Source: Metarhizium brunneum (lineage: Eukaryota > Ascomycota > Sordariomycetes > Hypocreales > Clavicipitaceae). From it: 64,000 nucleotides of DNA. A program made the position numbers and the translations under genes. The stretch is taken from contig NC_089422.1 in assembly GCF_013426205.1 (NCBI RefSeq), forward strand, positions 8,583,001-8,647,000. The letters are read 5' to 3'. The notes under the pieces were generated by a model. It was not told the DNA's origin. It ran no database searches and was given only the letters and a program-made list of their open reading frames with translations. This document shows, piece by piece, positions 35,824 to 46,247 of the stretch; positions within the stretch are counted from its first letter, which is position 1, and each line of letters starts with the position of its first letter.

Positions 35824-36514
35824 GACTATGGCTTGTTGATCGATTGACTGGTCTTGTTGTCTTGTGGTGTCTTGTGGTACTTGTTGATGGCGTTGAGCCT
35901 CAGAATGTAAAGCCGGTTTGTTGCAGGTTTAAATATATTGCCAATGCCAACATGGCTACACCCCGTTAATGAAGCCGGAGTTAAGCTTTTTACAAGCGCC
36001 CGAAAACTTTCGCGCTTTTCGGGCGTGCCCACCATGATGTTTGGGGTGGTGTCTCCTGACTTGATTGATTGGATTGGATTCTTGGGCGGAAGCGCCACGA
36101 TGGCGGAGTAGATTCGTTCCAAGGTTTGAAGCTCCTACAAAGGTCCGCATGCCCGTGCAAGGATAGCTACACAAATGTCTCATGAACCTTAAACGATAGG
36201 CATGTAGACCATGAAAACCTGATTTGACTCCCGCCAGTTGTGGTCTCCGGTTCCCGGAGCCAATCACCAATAGCATCTAGAATGAAGAGGCGGGGTTTGA
36301 CAACGAATTTTTAGCTCTAGAGTTCGGCTTGTCCAAAAGTTCTTCGAGTGGCACTGGGGGCAATGGGCTTTATGGCTTTTCTAGTTTAAAAAAATGTCGT
36401 TATAAAGGCGTATTAGACCAGGGCGACGTTTTCAGGGAGGTTCTCAAAGGGGCAATAAAAATCTGGCCGACTTCCGCCTTTACATCACGTGGGTTCTCTT
36501 TTCCAGGCACTCAT
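35824..36514. other. Intergenic region
   Basis: Promoter of the hydrolase gene and spacer before the ankyrin relic. Nothing recognised. Confidence 0.45.
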
Positions 36515-37426
36515 TTAAGCTGCAAAAATTTGACTTTGCCTGCGCGATTGAGCTTCGACCAGATGAGTGGACGCCTGGGATGCCGACGAGGTCACACCGG
36601 ACAATGTAAGAAGATACGTTCGCTGCTCACGGGGCCTGGGAAGACCACACAATACAGCCCTCCTACTGTCCAGTTCATCCACGAGTCGGTGCGTGAATCC
36701 TTCCCTAATGTCGGCATTTGTGATATTTGGGCGGATGTTGCTTAGCTAGAGTTTGAGAGCATGAGCCATGAACGTCTAGCCTATTACTGCCATGTCTACT
36801 TCGAGCTCAAGTTTGACTTCAATAATCACCAAGATATGAGAGACCTGATACTCTACAATAGCTTACTATATCATATAGACCGGGCGGCGCTACAAATTCC
36901 TCAAGATAGTTTCCTCAAGGCCTTCCCTCTCACTCAATGGATCCAAAAGCATAGCATGCTCAAGCCCATCCCGAGTCCGGAACTGTATGGGCCCTGCGCA
37001 GATCTGCCGTATATCCTCGCAGATAGAAACGGACCCAGGCTCGTCGAGATGGTACTTGATCGGGACTCGCAAATAAATGTCAGAGGCCAGAGATATGGGT
37101 ACCCCTTTTATGCGGCGTTGGTACATGGCTATGAAGACGTAGTTGGAGCCCTCTTACATCAAGGCAGACGTGTACAAGACGAGAGACCATCATGTGCGAT
37201 TGTTGCTGTGGTGGGCAGTCATGAATGGACTTGATGCATGGTCAAGATTCTCCTTGAGACATGGGCGGTCCATGTGAACGCAGAGGACAGCAACTGCCGC
37301 ACGGCACGCTGGTGGGCAGTCTCTCACGGTTTCGATGGTATTGCAAAGACACTGGTAGCAGCTGGGCGAGTGTCGCACGACTTGACGGATTTTGACCGTC
37401 GCAGCCTTTGTTTTGAGGAGGGTTAA
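36515..37426 (+). pseudogene. NACHT-ankyrin protein relic
   Basis: A degraded C-terminal portion of a fungal NACHT/ankyrin (NLR-like) gene. Recognisable pieces, in order: WDADEVTPDNVRRYV in one frame, then after a frameshift PTVQFIHESVRE...GICDIW in another. An in-frame TAG (36743-36745) interrupts it before LEFESMSHERLAYYCHVYFE. Ankyrin-like repeats follow (RNGPRLVEMVLDRDSQINVRG, PFYAALVHGYEDVVGALLHQG), then an in-frame TGA (37232-37234) and another repeat (HVNAEDSNCRTARWWAVSHG). The NTPase and N-terminal effector domains are absent. Such proteins act in non-self recognition in fungi; this copy cannot be functional as read. Confidence 0.78.
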
Positions 37427-38058
37427 TGAAGCCTCGATTTATCCTCGACTTGGTCGAGGGAGAGCAGTGACCATGCAAAAGGACGACCACAATCGGATGT
37501 GTATCTGTTGTGTAGACTACAAGTCCGTATTGGACCTATAGAGAGATATTCGTCGTGTTCCAATTTACTCTAGTATTAATATCTCAAACGTGCATACCAA
37601 ATGCCAACCATGACATTGTGGAGAGCGATATCCAACAGGCCAAATCGCAACATCCGGGAAGAGCCAGCGACTGCTTCGCTCCGAGTATCAGGGTGGAGAA
37701 AAGTCACTTTAGACTCAATAACATTGAAGTAGTACAGATGTCAAGTTTATTCAGCTATTTTTGGCAAAAAGTCCGACCCATCCCTCGTTGCTGTGGAGCA
37801 TCTCAGTCAGCCATCCCGACTGACAAGCCGACATGCTTTCACATGTCAACTCGACTTCCATTGGTCCGGGTTCTTGCCCGTGATTCTATCGCAAAGCCAC
37901 CGCAAAGACGAGTTGCCGGTCCATGCACGACAACATCGTTGTGACAGACCAAATGTGTGGCTCACACTTCATGTCTGCGCAACCTATAATACAAAGAGGT
38001 ATAATCTACACTGACCGAGCCCCTGCTCACCGTCTCACGCTGTTCTCAAAACCCCGGC
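37427..38058. other. Intergenic region
   Basis: Between the ankyrin relic and the convergent FABP gene. No gene recognised. Confidence 0.45.
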
Positions 38059-38519
38059 TCAATTCTTGGTCAATGTGCGAGTGGCCACGACGTTGCCAAT
38101 GACGTATTCGACCTTGAGCTTGTCGCCCTCGAGGGAAAAGGTCACAGTGTACGGCTTGTCGCCCTCCTTGTGGAAGACCAAGGCGTCGTCCTGAAGAACG
38201 GCCGTGGTCTGGACCATGACGCCGTCCAGTCTCTTCTCGGCGAATTCCTTGCCCAGCTCAAACTGGACCTGGTCCGTCTTGAAGGTAGTCATGGTCTTGA
38301 AGGTGATGACGTCGCCCTCGGCAGAGAACTCAATCGTGGGTGTCTGCGTCTTGGCAGCCGTGCGTAGAAAGAAGCTGATTTCTGTCTTGGGCGTTAAAAA
38401 CCATCGACTGGTTCAGGAGCCTAGTCGCATCAGGGGGGGAGAAACGTACTGAGAGCGCATAGGAACGCGTCGACATTGTCGCACGACTCTTGGGTCCAAC
38501 TGCCGTAGAACTTGTCCAT
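38059..38519 (-). CDS. Cytosolic fatty-acid-binding protein (iLBP family)
   Basis: Intracellular lipid-binding protein, a small beta-barrel that carries fatty acids or similar hydrophobic ligands. Minus-strand exons are 38519-38450 and 38381-38059, 130 aa, the typical length. N-terminal MDKFYGSWTQESCDNVDAF matches the FABP opening strand and helix I. Then TPTIEFSAEGDVITFKTMTT and TDQVQFELGKEF form strands C-E, and VFHKEGDKPYTVTF, GDKLKVEYVIGNVVATRT the closing strands. A terminal-strand arginine, expected for carboxylate binding, is present in VATRT. Exon 1 encodes 23 codons plus 1 nt, close to the first intron position of animal FABP genes. The family is widespread in animals and patchy in fungi, so transfer is a question. 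Acceptor choice is supported by phase and by the strand alignment. Confidence 0.87.
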
Positions 38520-39009
38520 TTTGGTATTTGTAAAGAGTCCGGTGCCTTTTTTTTACAAGATGCAAGTGAGATCTGGTTGTCAGACTTAACGTTGCAAAAG
38601 ACAATCAAAGCTGCCGCTGGGAACGAGGTCAAGGGTCTTCCCCGGAATCCCCGCGTCCAGAATGCGGAGAATCGAGGCGCTTTAAATACATTACTCGTGG
38701 GCAGGAGCCAAGAGGAGGATTCGAGGCACTGCCCACGACATGCCGCGGCACATGTCAAAAGTTTGTGGTTTTTGTGGTCAAGATCTGGGGCGCTCACCGG
38801 GGGTTTAACCAAAACGGACAACGTCCTCCGAGAGGTACTTTGCCTTGTTAGTGTCCACTGCCGCCGGCCCAAGTATCTGCCCAGCCCAGTTTCAACGTAA
38901 TCACAAGCTTTTTTTTTTTCATTCATGCTCCTGAGAAAATCCATGTGAATCAAAGGTGAGCCTGCGCGGTCGGGGGGTTGGACACCTTGGGCGACGTGCG
39001 CCTCGTGAG
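38520..39009. other. FABP promoter region
   Basis: Upstream of the FABP start. Contains a T9-10 run near 38910; no gene recognised. Confidence 0.45.
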
Positions 39010-39258
39010 TGTCACACGGCGTAGGACCTGGACAAAGGTATCGGAGAACAAAGGTTACACAACAACAAAGAAAGGTATCACGGGACGGGCCTTGGCGAGG
39101 GTTGCCTCGGGCCTCTCGGGCGCACCGGCTTGTTGTACTCATAGACACCTCTGACACTCAAGGACTCTCGGAGAATCAAGGACCTCTGAAACCCCAAATC
39201 TGATTATGAAATTGATGTTTGAACCCAAACGTTCCAATCGCAGTGCCAAGCATTCACA
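39010..39258 (+). repeat. Solo-LTR-like element, divergent copy C
   Basis: About 249 bp, beginning TGTCACACGG and ending ATTCACA. The middle and end (CTTGTTGTACTCATAG, AATCAAGGACCTCTGAAA) align best with copy D. No clear target duplication; flanks GTGAG and ATAAG differ by two G-to-A changes. It ends 6 bp before the stop codon of the pyruvate decarboxylase gene, so it may supply that gene's 3' UTR. Confidence 0.6.
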
Positions 39259-39264
39259 ATAAGC

Positions 39265-40956
39265 CTACGTCTCGATGGTCATTCCAGAACGATTGTTGGC
39301 CGCCGCAACATAATGCCCCCATGTAATCAGCTCTTTGCTGCAGTCCTCCTGGTCGATGCTGCATTCGATGAGACTTGGTCCATCCATGTGTGCCTGTGCC
39401 AATTCAATGGCTTCAGAAAACTCCTCGACCGTATCTGCTTTCAGGCCAAGCGCACGTCCTCCCGTGCCAGAAAAGTTGAACGCCTGCACGAGGAGGACGT
39501 AGTTCCAATTATAAATCCGATTGTACACCCCGGCGTGCATCTCCGCCTCGATCGTGTATCCTTTATTGTTCATCAGCACCAGAATCACGGGAAGGCGGTG
39601 CCTCACCATCTGAGACATCTCTTGAGCCGTCACTTGCAGGGCCCCGTCTCCAATCAGGACTATGATTCTCCTTTCAGGTTTTGCAAGCGCGTAGCCAAAC
39701 GACGCCGGTATCGACCATCCGATATGGCCCCATTGCATTTCGATTTCGAATGCCGCCCCGGGCGGAAGTTGCAGTTGAATGCCGTTGAACCACGAATCTC
39801 CTGCGTCCGCGAAAACCGTCATGTCCGGCCCGAGAAGCAGCTGCACCCGTCGGGCAACCTCCTTTCTCGTGAGCTCCCCGTAGGCTCCGTGGCGCTGGAG
39901 TGGAATTTCCGGCCGCAGCCGAGCGTACTCGGTCATTGAGCTGTCGTTCCAGGCGACTGTATCTGCCAAGCCGACCAGCAAGTCGCACATGGCGACGCCA
40001 GTGAAGCAAGTCGTCACACATGTCACAGCATCCGCGTCAATGACTACCTGCGGCACGTTGGACACGGCTGTCCAACCGACCGTGCTATAGTCTGTGAACA
40101 AGGTTCCCACGCATATCAGACCATCAGACCAGTTGACGATGCTGTCGGCAGCGAGGGTGCTCACTTGGCCCCAGAAAACTCCGGCAAATTGGGGGTGTGT
40201 CTCGGGGAACAGTCCCTTGCCCGCTGGCTGAACCACGACCGCGCAGCCAATGGCTTCTGCCAGGCGGACGAGGCTTTCCTGGGCTTTGCAACTTCGTATC
40301 TTTGGCCCGGCGAGAATCACTGGCTTCTGCCGCGTCTCAAGATATTCCCTAACGCTAGTAACCGCAGCGGCAAGGACAGACCCAACGTGCCGATCCCCAG
40401 CGTCGAGACCACTTATCGGTCCGGGTTGCACGCACCTCTCGGTGGACAGGTTGGTAGGCAGCTCAATGTACCCGGGTTTTTGCAGCCGGATACAATTCCA
40501 TACAACGCGGTCAACCAACTCGGGAGCTGATTTGGCATTCCGGATCGACACGGCGCAGCATGTAATCTTCTTGGCCATTTCTAGCTGGTACGTGAAATCG
40601 TGCTCCCCGAGGGTGTGGTGAAGCAAATGCTGGTCCTTGTCATGCGTATTCGGTGCTCCGCTGATGAGGATGACGGGAAGATTCTCAGCGTAGGCGCTGC
40701 CGATGCCGTTGAAGGCAGAAAAGGCCCCTACGCTGTAGGTGACGACGCAGACTGCGATGCCGTTGGCTCTGGCGTATCCCTCGGCAGCTAGAGAGCAATT
40801 CAGCTCGTTTGTGCACCCGACGCCGGTGAGTGATGGGTGCGCGCCGAGCCTGTCCAGCAGAGCGAGGTTGTCGCCGCCGGGTACTAGGAAATGATGGCGT
40901 ACCCCTATTTGAGCGAGCCTTTGGGCAATGTAGTCGCCAACGGTGAAATTGGCCAT
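39265..40956 (-). CDS. PDC: Pyruvate decarboxylase-type TPP enzyme
   Basis: Thiamine-diphosphate 2-oxoacid decarboxylase, 563 aa in a single exon, the same length as yeast Pdc1. ATG at 40956 gives MANFTVGDYIAQRLAQIG. Catalytic Glu in GCTNELNCSLAAEGYARA; the paired active-site His in HHTLGEHDF; the TPP/Mg motif starts GDGALQVTAQEMSQM and ends NNKGYTIE. All key residues are visible, so the enzyme should be active on pyruvate or an aryl-pyruvate; substrate choice cannot be read. A decayed alcohol dehydrogenase lies head to head with it, suggesting a former ethanol- or alcohol-forming pair. The 3' end abuts LTR-like copy C. Confidence 0.9.
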   Translation of the reverse strand: MANFTVGDYIAQRLAQIGVRHHFLVPGGDNLALLDRLGAHPSLTGVGCTNELNCSLAAEGYARANGIAVCVVTYSVGAFSAFNGIGSAYAENLPVILISGAPNTHDKDQHLLHHTLGEHDFTYQLEMAKKITCCAVSIRNAKSAPELVDRVVWNCIRLQKPGYIELPTNLSTERCVQPGPISGLDAGDRHVGSVLAAAVTSVREYLETRQKPVILAGPKIRSCKAQESLVRLAEAIGCAVVVQPAGKGLFPETHPQFAGVFWGQVSTLAADSIVNWSDGLICVGTLFTDYSTVGWTAVSNVPQVVIDADAVTCVTTCFTGVAMCDLLVGLADTVAWNDSSMTEYARLRPEIPLQRHGAYGELTRKEVARRVQLLLGPDMTVFADAGDSWFNGIQLQLPPGAAFEIEMQWGHIGWSIPASFGYALAKPERRIIVLIGDGALQVTAQEMSQMVRHRLPVILVLMNNKGYTIEAEMHAGVYNRIYNWNYVLLVQAFNFSGTGGRALGLKADTVEEFSEAIELAQAHMDGPSLIECSIDQEDCSKELITWGHYVAAANNRSGMTIET

Positions 40957-41906
40957 GATGAATGACTGAATTTTCGGTTCAGACAAGCTTGACCATTTGT
41001 ACTGAGCCTGCTTGATACACCTCGATTTAATGTTTCCAAAGGATGTTTTTAGAATGGGGTATTGCTATGACACGCACAAGCTGGATATCCTCCAATGCGC
41101 AATACACGGGATGCCTGCCCTGATTAAAATGGTTTTAGCAAAAGATGCTAATGATGAATCTTAACTTCTTTTCTTTCTCAAAATGAGATGATGGGATAGG
41201 CTGGTAATCAAATGGCTATTGAAACCAGCGTCGAGCGTTCTGGTGGCAAAGGACACGATCAGGGGACATCCTCCCACCACAAACGGGATGAACATCGGGT
41301 GTGCATTGGTTTAACCTTGGAAATACGTACGAGGCTTGCTGATGTCTACATCCAATAGTCAGAAAATCTCGAACCTTGGTTGGACGCCGAAACGTCAATG
41401 GCGGGGACCACGAAGCATGAAGCCACCATTTGACGCGACATGGGTCGGTTTGTTTCCACGTCACGAATTCTATCATCATATGATAATAAGGCCGTGGCTT
41501 TCATGCCACAAATTCTATTACCATGCTGTCGTAGTACGTTAATCGCTTCCATGCTTCGATTGCAGTGACCACAAGGTTGGCGTCATATGATTATTTTGAT
41601 CCTACTAGTGCACAAATGTGTCATAGATGAGGTAAAATAGGAGGCTTCAAGCGCACCTAATTTATCAGCGCGCAGACTATGGCTACGACCATCTACCGTT
41701 GACTTTATTATCATTATCCACAGCCTTATTAAATATATAGGGGTAAACATAAATTCACCAGTGCAATAATACGCAGTATCCCCAAAGTAATAACACTATA
41801 AGCAAATTTCAAGTGCCAGCCGAATAATGGCCCAGGTTGATGAGGGAAGCAGCAATGGTGAGTCGTGCAGAATGGCTTCAAGTAGAGTCCATCGCCGAAC
41901 ATTATC
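40957..41906. other. Divergent spacer between PDC and the ADH relic
   Basis: About 950 bp of AT-rich sequence; once probably a shared promoter. No gene or operator recognised. Confidence 0.45.
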
Positions 41907-42391
41907 AACAAGTTGCAAGCTCCGATCTACGAAAGAATTCCCGTCTAGTACTCGGACCTGACGAGGTTCTAGTCCACATCTTGTACTCTGGTCTGCCACA
42001 CTGACCTGCATGCCATGAAAGGCGATTGGCTCTTAAACGCAAAGATGCGCTTGTTGGTGGCCTAGGATCGTTGGCAACCCAGTATGCTAAGGCTATGTAT
42101 GGGTTTGCGTACCTTTGCTGTGGATAGTGGAGCAGAAAAGGGTGAGTGTTGCAAAACACTTTGGTGCTGAGACTTCTATTGATTATATTCAGTCGAAGGA
42201 CCTGGTTTACGATGTTAAGGCACCACCACCAGATGGCCTCGGCTCTCACTCAGCGCTGATGCTCACTGCCAATGAAACCGTCCACTGGTGGAATTGTATA
42301 GAGCAGGGCTCGTCAAAGTTGCAGTCACGGTGGTTCCGCTTAACAAGTTGCCTGATGTGTCTGATTTGATGTCGTTCAGGGATATCATAGG
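41907..42391 (+). pseudogene. Zinc alcohol dehydrogenase relic
   Basis: Degraded medium-chain ADH. Readable pieces: KLQAPIYERIPV then stop; LGPDEVLVHILYSG; after a 1-nt loss CHTDLHAMKGDW, which contains the catalytic-zinc Cys-His motif. Most of the middle is deleted, since the sequence then jumps to GGLGSLATQYAKAM, the cofactor-binding glycine motif. Further frameshifts precede AKHFGAETSIDYIQSKDLVYD and LMLTANE, then AGLVKVAVTVVPLNKLPD. At least four breaks make it non-functional. The order of pieces matches ADH1-type enzymes. It lies divergent to the intact pyruvate decarboxylase, a functional partner in fermentation. Confidence 0.82.
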
Positions 42392-43861
42392 ATGATACGT
42401 TGTCTATACTTCTAGATAAAAACTAAAATAAGTACTGCAGTTGAGAAGCCAAGTTATGCGCATTGGGCTAGAATATTACATTAAACTTGCTCGTCATCAC
42501 CAAACAGAGGTTTGTGCCTCTGCAACCTGATTGGCTTAGTATATGTGAGCTATTACGACTAGATAATAGCTAAAATACAAATTACGTAGAAATATTTCTC
42601 AAAATTTGCACTCTCACTGCATCATCGTGTTAGGCAGCCGCTGACAAATTATCTGCATTAGAGTGATGTATGGGAATACATCTTTTAACTATTCGGCCTT
42701 ATATAACGGTCAGAGTAGAACTTGATACATGTGATGTATACAAAGAGCTCGGTATTCTCGGTCGTCTCTGCTAGTCTTTACTGGCAACCAGCCAGATCTA
42801 ATAGCAAGTCTCGGTACAACTCAGCTCCGATCTAGAATGTCCAACTGCGATTGAGTCTCCGGGTAGTTGATTGTGGTGAACGAGCAACTAGTATCTGAGA
42901 GGTCCATGTGCAAGGCCCTTGGATAGATATACTTTTGCATTGAAACGGAGTGTAGCTGTGTGTTTCTCGTCGTACAGTCCAATTCGTTCCACTACTCTCA
43001 TAACGGCTCTAACCATCATGCATACTAGACGCCACAATATGGACTTCTTGCGGTATCACGCCACTATCCGTCCTGAGCAAGAACCAGACCTTTTCCACTT
43101 TTCCCAACACCCTCCGTAATTTGGTGGCTCACATCCTACGCCACTTGACCAGCTGAACTAAATAATCGGGCGGTGGTAGAGGGTTAGGGTTAGCTACGCT
43201 ATTCGTATTGCTGAGCCGCTATCAATTTTTATTGATACCTATGACACCTAATAAGAGCTCCGACGAGCGTATTCAGATTATCCGCAGTAACTTTAACCTC
43301 GTCCCGTTGTCATTGCCCGCGAGTTAAACGTAGACCGGCTGATCTATCTCCAAACCGCCAAGAACGGTCACTCTGGTACCAACCTATCTTTCAGTTGAGA
43401 GTATTCGAAGAAGCTCAAGTTCTCAGTTGTACTGGCGGGCTTAAAGTTCCTAACAGCACATCCAGAATCTGGGCCGTATATTGCATAAGACATTAATACT
43501 CTTGAAGAGATGCCGCTGGCTTAAGGGCGTGTGCCCAAGTTCAAGTCGCTAATTTGGGCCTACAGTCGTTGTACTGCTGCTTGAAGCAAGCATTAGGTCT
43601 TCATATAAATCCAGCCTGTTTGTAGGAAACCGAGAGTCTCCCATTCTGTCTAAAACCGTCCAACAATGGTGCCGTGTATGCTACGTTGTCGAACCAGTAT
43701 TCCGTGCACTACAACTCACAAATAGATACTGGTGATGGTTCAAGCCGTGTCTGCGTATTATAACGATGACATTTTCTAGGTTTTGACTTCGTACAGTAAA
43801 TGCTGCTACTTCATGGTCTGGAGATATTCAACGTTTTCAACTTGCAACAAGGTTCTTATTC
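42392..43861. other. AT-rich gene-free region, possible transposase relic
   Basis: About 1.5 kb. The stretch 43310-43500 can be read as VIARELNVDRLIYLQTAKNG and following, which recalls the helix-turn-helix part of fungal DNA transposases, but it is too short and broken to name. A telomere-like repeat lies at 43181-43193. Confidence 0.35.
43181..43193 (+). repeat. Interstitial telomere-like repeat
   Basis: GGGTTAGGGTTAG, two units of the TTAGGG fungal telomere repeat inside gene-free DNA. Short enough to be chance, but a second instance lies near the window end. Confidence 0.45.
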
Positions 43862-44913
43862 TCAGACGCCTCCAGGGTTCACTTGGATAGCAGAATCGAC
43901 GCCCTTGACAATACCGGAGCTCGCCGCAGCCGCCAAACCCCCAATCAACAACGTCTCCGCAGAGCTGAAAGCAGCTGCACGGCGAGCTAACCCCATGCTC
44001 GTCGCCTTAAAAAACCCGAATAGAGTGAGCATGGCAGCAGTGAGCCCAATGGAGACGAAGAGGGCGGCCTTGACCGCGAGGGCGAAGTACGGAATCATCG
44101 GAATAAGGCCTCCTAAGTAGACATGGCGAAAATCAAACAGTCAGGAATACATGAGTGGGATAGGTCGGACCGTTTTTCTGGCACTGCGCCCGGATGGATG
44201 GCCAACACTCACCGAGAAAATACGCAAGGCCCATGACGATCGCAGATAGCCAGGGTTTCAATTGCCCCGGCCGTTCTAGTCGGAGCTCAAAGTCCATCAT
44301 GAACTAGCACCATGTATAGGCATCCGTTAGAATCTTGATGATGAGGTGCCGATGCTGGGGAAGGGGGCATGAAACCTGAATCCATGCATCTGCGTCACTT
44401 CTCAGCCGCCGCGCCAGCGGTCGGAGCTCCTCTCTACCAACACCGTAGCCTTCGAATATCTTGACCATAATCTCTTCTTCTTGATCGGCCGACATGGTGA
44501 CCTGGCGACGTTCGCGGTCAAGCTCGATCTGGTAATGCTTCCTCTCCGTCGAGGTGGCCAAGTACGCTCCAAGCCCCATGCTGATAGAGCCAGCAAATAG
44601 TTCAGCAAGACCACCGACAATGACCAGTTTCGAGGAGCCGATTCTGTTTGAAATTTGTTAAGAGTCAGTCGCGAGTCGCTCGTTGGAATAATGCGCCCGT
44701 GGTGGCTGCAAGGTCGGCTTACGAGGACAGCCCAGCCGTCAGGGCGAATGGCACCGTGAGGCCATCCGCAAGGCCGATGATGGCATCGCGCATATATCCA
44801 CTACTGATTTTGTGCCGTTCGATCAGAGCAGTTGAGTTGTCAGCGGACGGCCTGTTTAAGAGAGCCCTGGCTGTATTGGTCGGGCTTTGATGGACATGGT
44901 CGGCCGTAGACAT
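43862..44913 (-). CDS. CCC1: CCC1/VIT1-family vacuolar iron/manganese transporter
   Basis: Moves Fe2+/Mn2+ into the vacuole for storage and detoxification (family knowledge). Minus-strand exons are 44913-44723, 44643-44376, 44303-44213 and 44112-43862, 266 aa. Seen: RDAIIGLADGLTVPFALTAGLSS with the helix-1 Asp and Gly motif; VIVGGLAELFAGSISMGLGAYL, helix 2 with conserved Glu and Met; a cytoplasmic Glu-rich segment with QEEEIMVKIFEGYGV like the metal-binding domain; then FMMDFELRLERP, GLIPMIPYFA and two last helices around LFVSIGLTAAMLTLFGFFKA and ETLLIGGLAAAASSGIV. The ATG at 44913 is the first Met in the exon. An additional upstream exon (around 45000-45090, Gly/Ala-rich) is possible but its junction is not convincing. 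Confidence 0.87.
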
Positions 44914-45437
44914 TTGCTGCACCCTGAGATGATAGTTGAGCGTGTAAGCACCAGTTCACCACCGCAGTAATTTCTGTCTGCGCTCCATAATAAAGTACCG
45001 GAAAAGACGCCCTGAGACTTGCCAGCCCGGTCTAGGGCGATCCGGTCGTTGGAGCCAGCGCCTCCAGCGCCGCCCATGGCACCAGACATCATATGACCGC
45101 GACCATGTCCACACTAGTTTAGCAAATTATAACGACAATGCAAGATATGGCCTAGCCACCAGTCAAAATCTCAGTCATTAAACGGGGAGATATGGATGGA
45201 TGTGTTAGCGTAGGCTTTAGTATCTAAACGTCATGTCCTGGAGTTGTGCCATGGCAAACGTCCTAACTTCAACTCCAGAGTATATTCTATGCCTAAAAGT
45301 CGATTCTAATCTTCACGTTAACTGTGAGGGAACATGTTTACAGTTCATCACCATGATCATCACGTAGCAACCCAAAGCCGCTCAGATTCGGTCTATATTT
45401 CGACTTGTAATTGACTTTTCTTTCTATCCATTCTTAG
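44914..45437. other. Intergenic region
   Basis: Promoter of the iron transporter and 3' region of the following minus-strand gene. A short open frame at 44856-45092 minus may be a 5' exon or leader. Confidence 0.4.
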
Positions 45438-46247
45438 TTAATGAAAGCACACTTTACCCAAAGGTCCTTGACGGTTCGTAGTAGCGCACGCCCATCTTCG
45501 ACTCTTGTCGTCCTCGATAATAGCCGCGCCAACCATGTCTTTGCACACATTTGGCGGCGGGCTGTTTATAAAATCAGCCACAAGGCCAGCGAATCCTTTA
45601 ACGTCGACGCTATGGTCGATCCCGAGGCAGTACATTTCCTTGTCGTCCGCCAGCTGCACAAGCTTCGAGGAGCTAAAGGCGGTTATCTTGCCGAGCATGC
45701 TGGCCGTGGTTGTGTTACGGGGGCAAACATGGATGTGGACTTGCTCCATGGTTCTCACTACGACCGGGTTCATGGCGAGAGCCTCGGACGTCTTGTCGAA
45801 TTTTTGCTGGGCGAAGAGCCAGGCTTCGTCGTGTCCGGCATTCATTTGGCGAATGCCGGGGAGGAATTGCGTCGTCGTGACGAGATTGTGATCGCCCGGC
45901 GGCGTTTCCAGCAGCACCCACACCGGCGCGCCGTATTTCTGTATCGTGCCGCTATTCTGGCAATTGAGTGGGTGTTGCAGGCAGTTGCAGAGAGTATGGA
46001 ACCAGATGCCGCATGCGGCGCAGTCGGATTCGCTATCCTCGCAGCCTCCATTGCAGTTGCGTATGTTCTTTGTGGGTGTGACTCCGCACCCGGGACACGG
46101 TGTAGAGCAGCCTTTGGGTTCTGGGCTGCAGTCACAGGTGCCTATTACATCCATATGGATGAGTTGGCTCGTGTTACAGTAGGCGGCAGCTCCAAAGTCG
46201 ATAAGGGAGGCGGAGAGGAGTGCGACGAGAGCTGGCTTGATCTGCAT
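45438..46247 (-). CDS. Secreted HIT-like protein, CDP-diacylglycerol pyrophosphatase-like
   Basis: Single exon, 269 aa, ATG 46247. Signal peptide MQIKPALVALLSASLIDFGAA. A Cys-rich stretch (about residues 22-95, some 15 cysteines) precedes a domain with VWVLLETPPGDHNLVTT, FLPGIRQMNAGHDEAWLFAQQ, and QVHIHVCPRN, which keeps an H-x-H element like the HIT-superfamily catalytic motif. Order and spacing recall bacterial CDP-diacylglycerol pyrophosphatase (Cdh), where NHFHIHI is the equivalent. The substrate is inferred weakly. Likely extracellular or secretory-pathway. The many cysteines ahead of the domain are unusual and could be a separate disulfide-rich module. Confidence 0.6.
   Translation of the reverse strand: MQIKPALVALLSASLIDFGAAAYCNTSQLIHMDVIGTCDCSPEPKGCSTPCPGCGVTPTKNIRNCNGGCEDSESDCAACGIWFHTLCNCLQHPLNCQNSGTIQKYGAPVWVLLETPPGDHNLVTTTQFLPGIRQMNAGHDEAWLFAQQKFDKTSEALAMNPVVVRTMEQVHIHVCPRNTTTASMLGKITAFSSSKLVQLADDKEMYCLGIDHSVDVKGFAGLVADFINSPPPNVCKDMVGAAIIEDDKSRRWACATTNRQGPLGKVCFH

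Noticed and set aside
34894..35847. 317-codon open frame on the plus strand
   Set aside because: Mirror of the hydrolase gene on the opposite strand; Gly/Ala/Arg/Val-rich and without motifs.
43310..43500. DNA transposase fragment
   Set aside because: The similarity to a transposase helix-turn-helix is from memory only, short and broken; mentioned only as a possibility in the region note.
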